A DNA stretch of 64,000 bases. Origin: Bursaphelenchus xylophilus. Its lineage: Eukaryota > Nematoda > Chromadorea > Rhabditida > Aphelenchoididae. The stretch lies in assembly GCA_904066235.2 (NCBI GenBank), contig CAJFCV020000004.1, positions 6,758,001-6,822,000 of the forward strand, in the 5' to 3' direction. The notes under the pieces were generated by a model. That model worked only from the letters and a program-made list of their open reading frames with translations. It was not told where the DNA came from and made no database searches. Both the position numbers and the translations under genes were made by a program. Positions 1-10,761 of this stretch are shown one piece after another (position 1 is the stretch's first letter; every line of letters starts with the position of its first letter).

Positions 1-233
1 CCCAGCTTTGAGTGTTATATAATCGGATCCTGAGGCTACCAACTCTTCCGTCCGCCCTTTTTGACTCCAAGTAGTTTGAGTTTTACCTTTAAGATGACTC
101 CGCGCTCCCCTCCTTTCTTCTGTCGTTCGATTTTTTGTTTAGATTTATATTTATTAAAACTCCGTCGCTTTACTGACGCGTCGCCCATTAATTGAATTTG
201 TCTTATGGAATTTGCTCATAGATTACTCTAAAT

Positions 234-776
234 ATGTCAAGGATAGTGTTAATTTTCCTACTATATTTGCTTGATTTCACGTCAGCCAGCACAGAATGCC
301 TCTGGGCAACTGGAATCATCGAGTGTCGCAAGAATCAGACCCGAGTCGAGGGAGCTGTTGTCGAGGTATTTGATCTCGACAGCCCCGAGGCGGCAAGTTA
401 ATTTTTATGGAATATGTAAAGAATTGTTTTCACTGTGCTATCTTAACCTATTTAGAGTTCTATTGTAAACCCCCTTGATCCCGATGATAAAGTTGGTTTC
501 TCTTACGTGGATAACACTCAAGGGCTATGGAATGTGGAGGGATGTGCGGCGGATCAAGATTGGCTTCCCGGGATCCCCAATCGCCCCGAATTCTACATCC
601 GGATATTCCACAAATGCAATCGGCCTGAGGGGGAATTCAAGAGGATACTACCGGTGTTCCGCGTCTACACCCCCGAGACCTACGACTTTCACATACAACA
701 TCCGATAGTGTTGGACCAGGATTATGATCCCAAGGAAGACGAAAAGGCATTTGAATTGGATATGGGCTCCGTCTGA
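234..776 (+). CDS. Transthyretin-like (TTR-like) secreted protein
   Basis: Two exons, 234-392 and 456-776, give a protein of about 159 residues. The N-terminus (MSRIVLIFLLYLLDFTSAS) is a clear signal peptide. The body has the nematode TTR-like layout: an ATGIIECR-type first strand, a VEVFDLDS strand, a GLWNVEGCA segment and the conserved FYIRIFHKC strand. TTR-like proteins are secreted beta-sandwich proteins, mostly of unknown ligand; one C. elegans member, TTR-52, bridges dying cells to engulfment receptors. Reading phase is kept only with a GC donor (GCG|GCAAGT at 393) and the TTTAG acceptor at 451-455; a GT donor at 366 would also be in phase but removes nine residues of the conserved strand. 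Family call confident; exon 1 boundary less so. Confidence 0.75.
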
Positions 777-1112
777 CATCTACTCCAATATGTATCGAAA
801 ATGGGAAGCGAAGCCCCGGCCCTAGATTGATGAAAAGGCGAACATGTACATACAATCGTATCTTGGCTTTATTATTCTTCTGTACATACATTTGACGGAT
901 TCTGGGAACGTGAACTAGGTGGTTTGAGTAGAAATTTTGATAGCGCCATTAATAGAAACGACAAGGTTCGGCATTTAAAATGTGCTCTTCCTTTTAACAA
1001 GGACAGTTCACGTGCACAGAAGGTCTTATAATCTAATAAAATATAACCGAAATAAATTTTAAAATAACCTGATGACGTCGTTTTGATTGCCGATCTGAGT
1101 CCTACTGGCCTT
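777..1112. other. Convergent intergenic spacer
   Basis: The stretch separates the 3' ends of the TTR-like gene (+) and the ZP-domain gene (-). It holds AT-rich 3' UTR sequence with AATAAA-like signals such as CTAATAAAATAT near 1033. I see no coding exon or structured element. Confidence 0.5.
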
Positions 1113-3288
1113 CTAGAGGATACTGTAAGTTTCCTTCTGATTGGTGGGTGAATTTGTGAGAGTGAGGTACTGGGGAGGAGATGTCAGATGATTCGGATTC
1201 ACATTGTTTGGAGTCATCCTCTCCTGATTTTCGACGGAATCGCGTGGAGAATGACTGCTTGAATTGGAGGGAGTGTGGAATGCCGGAGGGGCATCGAAAG
1301 AAGTATGGTTATTCCTATTCAAAGTACTCTCGAATCCGGAGTTTGTAAGAGTCGAGAGGCCGGTTGGATTCAATTCCACGGCATTCTCTGCAGTCCTCGC
1401 ACTCTTTGGCCTCAGGGAAGCATAAGAACTGAGGGAAGATCTCTTCTGGACAAGCGATTGATCCATCACTGGGACCTCGGAGAATTGGGTTTGGAATTCA
1501 TCTGCAAAGTTAATGTCTTCGAAATATACAAAGCAAGAAAGCAATTATTGGTTTGTTCCCAAATCAAATTAAAACTCACCAAATCCTCGATGTTTGGAGG
1601 CGGTGTCGCTAATCCAATACTGATTACTATTCAAGGAGGACTGGGGAATTGTCTTCGGGACTGGTCTTTTCTTCTTCCCATTCTTCCCCTGAGCATTCAG
1701 ACAACAGAAAAGGATGTTACAGCAACATCCAAGAGCAAAGAACACAGACAAAGCAATGCAGAGTTTGTACAAGATGATCAGATCGGCCGGGAGATCACAA
1801 TGACAGCCAGTAATACTACTGGCACTCTCCGGAAGTGATGTTGGAGTCGGTTCGGGGATGAGTTCTCGGCGTTCCAGAACGCGGACACGGGTCTTGGCTT
1901 GGGAACTGGCCTTAGGCCACGTGAGTTGGATATCCGGGGAGTCCGGGGAGTTGGCCCTGAGGATCTTGGAGACCAATTCGGGATCTTCATTCATCGGATC
2001 GTCCAATCTCATTTCACAATTCGGCTGAAATCAAAAGATAACAACAAATGAGACTCTGTATTACTATAATAGTATATTAGTAAGAAACCCAAAAATTAAA
2101 TCTCGATACCTTGCAATTTTTGTGCTCGCTGCATTCAACGAAGGAGCATTTGAAGATGACTTCGCTGGAATCGGGGAATCTGAACATCTTTTCGATCCGC
2201 GCTCTCGCTCCGGCTTCCGAGTATATAAAATCTTGAGTCAGTTTTCGATCCAGGGTGCACCCATTGGAGGCAATCAACTGGAATGTAACGGTTGTTATTT
2301 TTAAGGGAGTTGATTACTCAATAATTACGCAACGTCAACAGAAATGTTTTTTTTTTTTTGATCAGCTCCGATTCCATTTATTTATATTTTTTTCAACCTA
2401 CCTCAACACTAGTTCCGTCACTTTGAGCAACACAAGAATGAACTCTAAAATGATGTGGTTTGGAAGCTGATATGAGCAGATCGTAGGGTTTCCCAAACTC
2501 CGGATACAAACTGTTGGTTCTTTCTGCGCCAACCACGGGGATCAGGGAGATCTGATACTCGTAAGGCTGCGCTCTGATCGCTGTTTTTGGTTTGGATGAT
2601 GATCTAAAAATAGGGATTACGGTAATTGCAACGTTAATTGACTTGGGTGGGGTTTTTATAATATTAAATTCAGAAATACTTTTGTTATCAATTCAAACAA
2701 TTAGATGACTAATCAACTCCCACCTTGAATTGACGTCTTTTACCACCTCCACATTGGTTTCATTTTCAAAAACATCTACTTCGAATGGCAAAGAATCTTC
2801 TTTTTCTTCAACTTCCGTGGGCACCGTAGTTGAGACCCCTTTTTTAGGGATTCGGCATTCAAACTCAAGTTGTTCATCTTGTTCCAACAACAGTAAATGA
2901 TGTTCATGGACTTCGAGACCGATGATTCTTCGATTGCTTTGATTGTCGAAGGGGATCTGGCATCTTTCGTAATCAACTTTAAAAGCGACCACAGTCCCTC
3001 CAGTCCCTCGGGCTGTGCACTCCGGGACTCTGATTCCAATAGGATGGATAACACCGAAGAAAGGAGTGTCTGTACTCACTGAGACCTTCACTCCCTTAGC
3101 TCCACATTCCCAGTTCACTGTAATTGAAAATATTTAATTCTTTCACAATTATCACAATTATTCACAATATTATCACAAATATCTACCGGTGACCAAACTG
3201 ATACGGGACTATGCTTACATTTTGGCTGAAATTCATTCAAAGCGTTAACCGCCGTCACAAGAAACAAGCTGAGCGACAACCAGATCAT
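1113..3288 (-). CDS. ZP-domain (cuticlin-like) transmembrane protein
   Basis: Six exons (3288-3219, 3117-2724, 2603-2402, 2277-2110, 2024-1580, 1501-1113) join in phase to about 555 residues. Exon 1 encodes the signal peptide (MIWLSLSLFLVTAVNA). Residues ~25-330 form a zona pellucida module: ZP-N begins NWECGAKGVKVSVSTDTPF, and ZP-C contains NGCTLDRKL, FRFPDSSEVIFKCSF and the cysteines of a ZP-C subdomain. A hydrophobic helix (LIILYKLCIALSVFFALGCC) follows near residue 400, then a Lys-rich stop and a ~150-residue Ser/Asn/Pro-rich tail. ZP proteins polymerise in the apical extracellular matrix; nematode members (cuticlins, DYF-7-type, NOAH-type) shape cuticle or sensory endings. I cannot assign an orthologue. 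The upstream 1.6 kb should hold the promoter. Confidence 0.85.
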
Positions 3289-4948
3289 CTGAACGTTTTG
3301 CTTTTCCGCATACCTGCAGAATCAAGTGAAAGTTTTTTAATTACAGTAACGCGATTCAAGGAGCACAAACCGCGAGTGAAGGGGGCATCTCGGAGACGAG
3401 GGGTCAGCCCACTAATTATGCATGAATTAGAAATGTGTTCCTGGTCACTCCACTTCTTTATGAGGCCAAATGTCCCCCGGGCTGACATATAAAACCGGAA
3501 CCTCCGATCCGGCGCTCTCTTAATCCCGGCGGACAAAGGGTAATCATGGCCAGCTGAGATCAATTAACTGGCTCATATATCTTCAGTCCACTCCTCTCGA
3601 CACATTTCTCTGCACTCCGGATGGCCTAATTCAAATTCTGACTAATTTCGCCGGAGGGAAAAAGAAGATGTGATAAATTATATAACCGACAAAAGCGTTC
3701 CTTGAACCTACGTATGGCTCAAGTTTATAAGAAATAAAAAGTAAAGAGGGTCATACTCGAATAAAAGCGCTGCAAATAGAGGAACGGAAAGAGGATAATT
3801 GAAGGGATTTAACACTAAAGCACATATCTATTTTTATTGACGGTAGAAATTCAAATTCTCTCCCCCAACACCTTCCTCCAAACCTCTCGTTCCACAATCT
3901 GTCCATTTCTCCATTCAATGAATTAGATGACCAATTTCGCACTCAGTCCGCGTTTAGCCTCAGAGGCTCTTGAGACGGAGAGCGGCGGAAACACGCAACT
4001 CTGTCCAGATTGGCACCAAAAAACAATGAAATTTGCATAGCGAGGGAATTCTCGAGGAGAGCCGTCAACAAGGCAATCGGCCATTCCGCGGCCAACGTCC
4101 CCGGCTCTTCAGGGAATTAAAGGCGACAAAAAATGAGGGAAAAACGAGCTGAGATCTCCGCCGCTGACACTCGGCCCGGTTTCTAAATCAGCTCAAATGG
4201 CCTGGCACCGGGTCTGGAGCTGACAGCCGACAGATTTAAGGCCTTTAAAAGGTGATACGAAAAGTGAGTGGACGCTGAGTCAGGGTAAACATCACTAAAT
4301 GTTCGACTGTAGCCGTAAAAAGGGTTCTGTCTGAAAAGGGGAAGCGCTGACTCAGAAGCCTAAAGTTTCGCAGGAAGTGTGCTTATGTTTAATATGATAA
4401 ACAGGATTGGAGGGACGAAAGGAGAGGCCTGGGAATGCACAGTCAACGTTCAAGAAAACATTGATTGACCGCAAAACATCCCGAAGATGACAAGACGGAT
4501 GACATAATACCCCATTCAACACCACGAATTATCCGATGAAACAGGGAGACAGTCTCGGAAGTATAATTTCCTCGTTTCGATGACCCAGTTACCGGAAAAT
4601 GAGGATCGGTTCGATGGAATTATCCTCCCAAGACTCCCATAGCCTCCGGACTTATTTTTGCAAAGATTTTTGGGCGCCAAATTTATTGTCCAGTTGAGTG
4701 CGGAGGGAGGGGCGGGGGGTGACTGACCGGCCAACAGGCGTTTCGGCCATAAACAAATGATCCGATGGATGTTCCGTTTATCCAAGGCCACTATTAAAGA
4801 ATCGGAAAATGTTTTTCTGCTGTTACATTTCAAGGGATTAAAGGGGTGTCAACGGTATCAAAGGTCTCTAAAGACTTTATCGACACGTATCTGCAAGATA
4901 AAATAAAATAAATTCGTATTTACAACAAGGATGACAAATATGATATAA
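3289..4948. other. Intergenic region, ZP gene promoter side
   Basis: About 1.66 kb lies between the ZP gene start and the 3' end of the glutaminase gene. No open frame here has family features or well-placed splice sites. Base composition is mixed, with CCGG/CGG-rich patches near 3400-3660 and 4600-4760. It probably contains the ZP promoter and the glutaminase 3' UTR. Confidence 0.4.
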
Positions 4949-7733
4949 TTATTGCGTCACTCGGTCCTTCGACATGTACGCACTGTCTGAAGAGGAGGAT
5001 CCTTCTTCATCCTCTTCGTCGCCGGCTTCAGAGGCATCAGAAGACGGAATCGAGGACCCCGACGATTCGATCTTATCCATTGACTCCTCCGGCTGGCTGA
5101 AAAGGGATCGCTCGAGGGCCTTGGATTCCTTTAATCTCATCGCTTTCTCCAATAACTTTATACAAGCCAGATGGTTGCCGGCCTGGGCGTCCTCCAAAGG
5201 CGTTCGATTCCATCTGAAATCGCATATTTGATATTTTTATCGCTTCTTGGGTTGTGTCCAAGATCAAACCATCATGTCTTTTAGTAGTCTGTTCGTTTTA
5301 AATTCGCTTTTTTTCAATGATTTACATCAGCGTGATCAGACCTCATAAAAAAAGTAGTCATAAATCAAGACTCCCTTTTGGTTGTTACACTTCCTTATTC
5401 GATTCTCTTACCGATCTCTGGGGTCTACCTTCACCTTGGCGATGTTTAGAAGGAATAAAATGATGTCAGGATGGCCTTCGGAAGCAGCCAAATGAAGGGC
5501 CGTTCTCTTATCGTAGTCTTTCATCTCCAGATCACACCCTTGCATATACATTCTGAAAGTGTTTGGGGATATTAACCTTGTTCCATCACTCGAATTACCT
5601 TCGGATTTTGTTGAGATCGCCGGCTTTCGCTGCAAAAAGGAGAGAAACCACTTGATTCTTCTCTAAATCGCTGCCTCTATGACGCGGATCATATTTGCAC
5701 GACTCGTTGTTCACCAAACTGTCGTACGTGTGAAAGTTGAACCGTTGGATCAACTCCTAAAACGATTAGTTCAGTCAGTTTACACTATTCTCATTTAATA
5801 TGAAATGATGAATACTTACATGACAAAACGCGAGTCCTCTCACACTGTTTCCTTGCTTGTTTAGAGGAGGCGACCAGACCGCGATTCCCATTACATTGGG
5901 GACGACCACTAACAGAACACCCGACACTCCTGACTTGGCGGGCAACCCCACGTGGAAGGCGAACTGCCCCGAGCCATCGTACATCCCACACGAGCTCATC
6001 AGCGACAAAAGATCACTAAAGATAAACAAGTCGTTAAATTACCGAAAGTACAGTAAGACCTCGTTTAAAACATAGTCAACGTATCTCCACGTAGTAAGAA
6101 GAAAGTGTCATACCGTATCGGTCTACTGCCAATGCATCTCTCCCCGGTCGTTGGACAGACTCCACCATTAGCCAAGGTAGCAGCCATGACGGCCGCGCTT
6201 TCACAGGTGACCTCAACGGAACAGAGATAAAAGTAAAAGTCGAGGGCCTCCATCACATTGGTCGTCTCTGGAGGGAAACATTTGTTTTCCTCCATAAAGT
6301 AGGCCAAGGCCATATTCCTACTGCCAGTGCTCCGCTCGGACAAGAACACTGCGTTGTTGAAGCCGATGTATTCCCCACCGGCAAGTTTGCGGTATTGTTT
6401 CATCATCTGCAAACCATAAGATGATAATTGGTCAAGAAACTTTGCTGTTTGCTGCGTACAACTCGTTCATAATACCTACATGGTCAAACCGATCTGAGAT
6501 ATTCAATTTGTTCTGGATCAACGATGTGACGATGATGGCTCCGTTGTTAATCAACGGATTGTGCGGTTTGTTCTGAGGGTCCAAACAAATCTCATTGAAC
6601 AAACGCCCTGAGGGCTCTTGTCCCACAAATTTGTGAACATAATCAGCTCCCAATTCGGATGCCGCAATCGCGTAATTAAAAGCTTTGGAGACACTCTGAA
6701 TACAGAAGGCGTGTTTGGAATCACCGTAAGAGACTCGCTGCCCATCAATGGTGCAGATGGAGAGTCCGAACAAATTGGGATCAACCCGGCTCAGCTGAGG
6801 AATGTAATCCGCCACTTTACCATCCGTCACGGCTTTGCACTAAAATTTAAAGTTTAAAAATTTGATCGAAAAAATTGCAATGGTTACGTAATGTAAGTGT
6901 AAAAGGGGTAAGGAAACTAAACCCCCAAATGACTAAAACACCAAACAATTGGACGCCGTATAACAAACACAACAAGGCTTAGGCTTATCTAAGGCTTAGG
7001 CTTGTTGATGGTTTAGTCGTTTGCGGGTTCAGTCCGGCACACAAAAAATGTACCGTTTCAAATATATCGGCGACAATTCGAGTAAAAGAATTCCAGCTGG
7101 GCACAACAAGATCGTTTTGCAATGTTTTGGAGATTAGGGAGATACTTTCGGAGATACAAGAGATGAATTCTTCTTTGGAGAGTTTCCAGTGCTTCGGATC
7201 CCGGGCTTCGCAAGTTCTCTCCTCCTTTTCCTTCTCGATCTTCCAGATCTTCGTCATCATGGGTCTTAACTGAGGGTCTGTCTCCCATAAACCATAATTT
7301 TTCAGAACCTAAAACCGACTACTTTGTATCTCCAGTGTCTTTTACCATTAACAGTTTGCCAATGGAAGCCTCATTTTTGTTGGGGATCTTGAACATATTG
7401 TAGATCAGATCTTCTGGGCTTTGTTCATTGCATTCGAAAGCGTTGCTTAGACTGATTTGAGTCATATCGACCAGTTGGGCCAAAGATTTCTTTCGATTTG
7501 GGTCCATTATCGGACTGTATTGTTCTACTAAATCAAAAAACACATTTGTATTGCAGTAGTACTATACAATATATAATGGGAAATATAAACTCACAGGTCG
7601 CATGGCTGAACTTCTTTGCCAATTGATCGCCGTATTTGGAGAACATACGGTGTCGCTGATTGCGGGTGTTACGCGAAAAATTTTTGGGGTTGTCGGATGT
7701 GGAAGAAGAATCATTGAACGGACGTCTAAGCAT
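4949..7733 (-). CDS. Glutaminase (GLS type, mitochondrial) with ankyrin repeats
   Basis: Nine exons (7733-7595, 7527-7346, 7308-7054, 6839-6480, 6406-6114, 6015-5820, 5756-5599, 5552-5412, 5213-4949) join in phase to 662 residues, close to human GLS (669). The enzyme hydrolyses glutamine to glutamate and ammonia. The serine-dependent beta-lactamase-like core shows the S-x-x-K catalytic pair ([13 protein letters not shown]), [40 protein letters not shown] and [13 protein letters not shown]. An ankyrin module follows ([27 protein letters not shown]). The last ~50 residues are an acidic, serine-rich tail. The start at 7733 ([11 protein letters not shown]) is the first in-frame ATG and gives a basic N-terminus compatible with mitochondrial import. 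C. elegans has three such genes; I do not choose among them. Confidence 0.93.
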
Positions 7734-9019
7734 TTCAAACAAAAAGAAACGGGCCTCCCACACCAGAAGATGATGACCGTAATCGAGAGTTTATATTTAC
7801 TTGGAATACCCGGCTTTTTATTGCCCTCCGGGCTTTTATCGACTTACAAAAACGTCGACTCTGCCCTAAGGAAAACAACGTTGGAGAAAAAAGATTATCT
7901 GCGGTTACGTAACGAAGTCAGAGGTCAGGTCGGGAGGAGGGGGAGGCGCAGGATGGAGCTGCCCGAGCAGGATACACGTATTCCTTCGTTCGTATGCTAC
8001 ACAATGACAGAATACGGTAAGATGAATAGTAAAAAAACAGTACTCAAAATATGACGCGGTTTTTATGGTTTACAAGAATTTATAAAACGTAAAAAGCACC
8101 CAAATCAGATGTCTGCGAGGTGTAATTAAAACATAAAAAATTCCTCGGGAGTAACCCTTCTCCAATATCAATCATCATCAGCCAAAAGTCACGGTAAATT
8201 CATAGAAATAAGCGGAAATAAGGCGAATGAAATCACTGTAATCACACATGGACCCGACAACAAGGATTCCTATAATACCAACAGCATTACTGAATTAAAC
8301 AATCACATAAACATATCTGGGGTCATTAAATCTCCAAAAATGTATTTACATTTGTCTCCGTATCCTTTCTCAATTCACTCCGTAGTTTTAGTATGGTTTT
8401 TAAGACCAAACTGTCATCAGATTCCTCTGCTCCCGTTTTCAAAGTTTCATTCATCGAATAATCTGGAATGTCATCGTGGAAGATCGGGGGTGTTCGCCCA
8501 TTGGACAGCTAAATTTATTTTCTTATGGCATAACAACATCAGGGTTACCTTATTAATGATGATTCGATGTTCCGTGGACAATACTCCTAACATCATTGAC
8601 ATAAATATTTGTAAAACAACCAGTGTGAATTGAGTAACCATCACGACGGGTACTCTGATCAGGATAGAGAACCTGTAGGAGTGCCCCTAAGCAGGATTAC
8701 CAAAATAAAACAGGGATTAAAGTCATTATTCAGAAGCCGAGTGGAATAGCTTTTCTTTCGTCTTTACTCATCGTTTGACATTCACGGACTCCAAAATAAT
8801 ACAACCTTTCAATAAAGCCTAAAACATTCAGCGCTTTATGATAAAAATATCGTTGCTAAAACTGAGGAAAATATAAGGTAAAGCGAAACAATGGGAGTAA
8901 AAATAATAAAAATAAGACTCTTCTAGGATTGTAATGGAGATTATGATTCTTTATTGGAGAGTGCGTTTGAAACGGAAAGATCTGAGGATACCCGTAGAAG
9001 GAAGGTCTGTCCGATTGCA
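7734..9019. other. Intergenic region upstream of glutaminase
   Basis: About 1.3 kb separates the glutaminase start from the 3' end of the next minus-strand gene. It should contain the glutaminase promoter; a GGGAGGAGGGGG run lies near 7930-7945. The open frames here lack splice logic or recognisable motifs, so I call no gene. Confidence 0.4.
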
Positions 9020-10191
9020 CTACGACTTCAGGCCCTGAGTCTCTTCCTCCCCCCAATCATCATCCGAATTCAAATCATCGTTGCAGTTCTCTTCCGTTTC
9101 CCCCGTATTTCTGAATTTTTGTTTCAAAGCTTTCGCCAAACATCCGGCGATATCCTCTCGATCTTGTGATTGCGACAGATGTCGGATCGGCGTTCCACCA
9201 GGAGTTCTAAGATCAAGCAAATAATTCAACAACAATAAATCAGTGAAATAATAAAGCGCCCCTTACCTGGCAACTTTTTTCAGCTTCACGGAGCCCAACT
9301 CCAGGAAATTGAGCCCAATTCTGGGAACTGGGACCGGTGGATTATTCTAAATTAACACTTTGGGTTACCAAATTTTTATTCTTACCTCATCAACACTTTC
9401 TTCTGGACTAGAAAGTTGCGTTGGGATGACAGTAGCCACAGGGGAAGATTTCTTTTTCAATAAAAACGGAGGAGGGGGTGGCGGTGGAGGGGCAACCTTA
9501 CTAACAGGTGGAATGACTCCAGGTTTAGACTAAAATGAAAAGAATATCAAATCAAAAAAATAAAAGTTACTTTAGCAACTTCTGGGGTTGGAGGTGTAAC
9601 TCCTTTCTGATCCATAATCAGTTTTAAAGTTTGCTTCAACTCATTCAACTGGGCCTCCAATTCATTTATCTTCTTATCATTGGCCAGAGAACAGACAGTT
9701 GAGGCAGCATGCATCGATTCGTCATCATCATCGCTGAAGGAGTTCGAAAAGTCCTCAGATGAGTCCAACTTGACCAAGGCCGCATCTATATTCACTTCAT
9801 TTCCTTGAAGCATTCTGTTAGGCCTTAAATTAGACAATTCTAAATAACGAACGAGAACTTAAGCAACTTACGTTCCTGTGAACCATCGAATAAACTCGAT
9901 GAATGATTGTAACTTAAATTTGGGGACTTTCGTTTTGGCCAAATTGAGAAGTTCGGCGATGGAGACCTTTGGGATATATTGTCTGACTCTTCTGACCTCC
10001 TCATTCAAAATGGCAATTATAATATCCAACGCGGAAATAGCATTTCTGGCCATGTCGGTGTTGAGAATCTGCTCCTGTTGGTTGCAATCGACCACTTCTT
10101 GCCACGAATAACGTCTAGGCTTCACCACAAAGCTTTCATCGAGTCCAACATTTAGTCCAACAGTACGTTTCCCAAACTGGTTCGGATCCAT
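9020..10191 (-). CDS. Mitochondrial fission regulator (MTFR1/MTFR2)-like protein
   Basis: Five exons (10191-9872, 9814-9571, 9529-9386, 9346-9267, 9206-9020) join in phase to 324 residues. The C-terminal two thirds follow the MTFR1/MTFR2 layout: a coiled-coil (INELEAQLNELKQTLKLIM), a run of about eight prolines (APPPPPPPPF), NFLELGSVKLKKVARTPGG, and REDIAGCLAKALKQKFRN. Vertebrate members promote mitochondrial fission or guard antioxidant capacity; the molecular mechanism is poorly known. The first 107 residues (MDPNQFGKRTVGLNVG...) are less like the family. I chose the ATG at 10191; the frame stays open upstream but has no other ATG. The 570-bp gap to the divergent P-glycoprotein gene presumably holds both promoters. 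The assignment rests on motif order rather than high identity. Confidence 0.65.
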
Positions 10192-10761
10192 GGCCTCAAT
10201 CTGATAGCCAAACGATCTCAACCACCAATTTCCTCGCAGAAGATTCGTGAAAAAAATGAAAAAAAATTTTTTTTTCAAAAAATTATTTGCCGGTTCAATG
10301 TTTTCGTGTCAGGGCTTCAAATATTGGCTTTCTGAAGCAGTAAATTCGATAAAATTCGTCATTTTGACGGCTCCGAAGATCTTTGGGATACTTGTGGCCG
10401 AATTGTTTTTTTATCGCTGCTGTTGTTCAAAGGTTTTGGTCTCGTATTGTATATTTCCGCCAAATATTATTTTATTCTGCCTGCTCTTTGAAGGATGTGT
10501 TGGAAAAGACCTGCTCGGAGCCTGAATGGATGAAACTCCGCCTCTAAACGACTTTTCAAATTAATTATAGTGTGTACTTTCTTCTCTAATCCGTGGAAAA
10601 TCTGAGAGGAAAGAACGAATATTTAGTAATTGTGACGCCAGACCGAGTACAACTTGTTGGACGGTGGTTGTGTGAAAATATTTCTCCGATGCCTTCCAGG
10701 TGAAAGCGGAGTGAATTTCATTCGGTTTTTCAAAACCTTTTTTGGGCTTCGAGCCTTAGAA
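10192..10761. promoter_or_regulatory. Shared divergent promoter region
   Basis: This 570-bp interval lies head-to-head between the MTFR-like gene (-) and the P-glycoprotein gene (+). It contains homopolymeric A/T runs near 10256-10285 but no TATA element that I trust. The assignment is positional inference. Confidence 0.4.

Noticed and set aside
1275..1838. 187-codon plus-strand frame
   Set aside because: It lies exactly antisense to the ZP gene's last two exons and crosses an intron of that gene; its residue composition is not protein-like.
7602..8054. 150-codon plus-strand frame over the glutaminase 5' end
   Set aside because: It is antisense to glutaminase exon 1 and its promoter, with no known motif.
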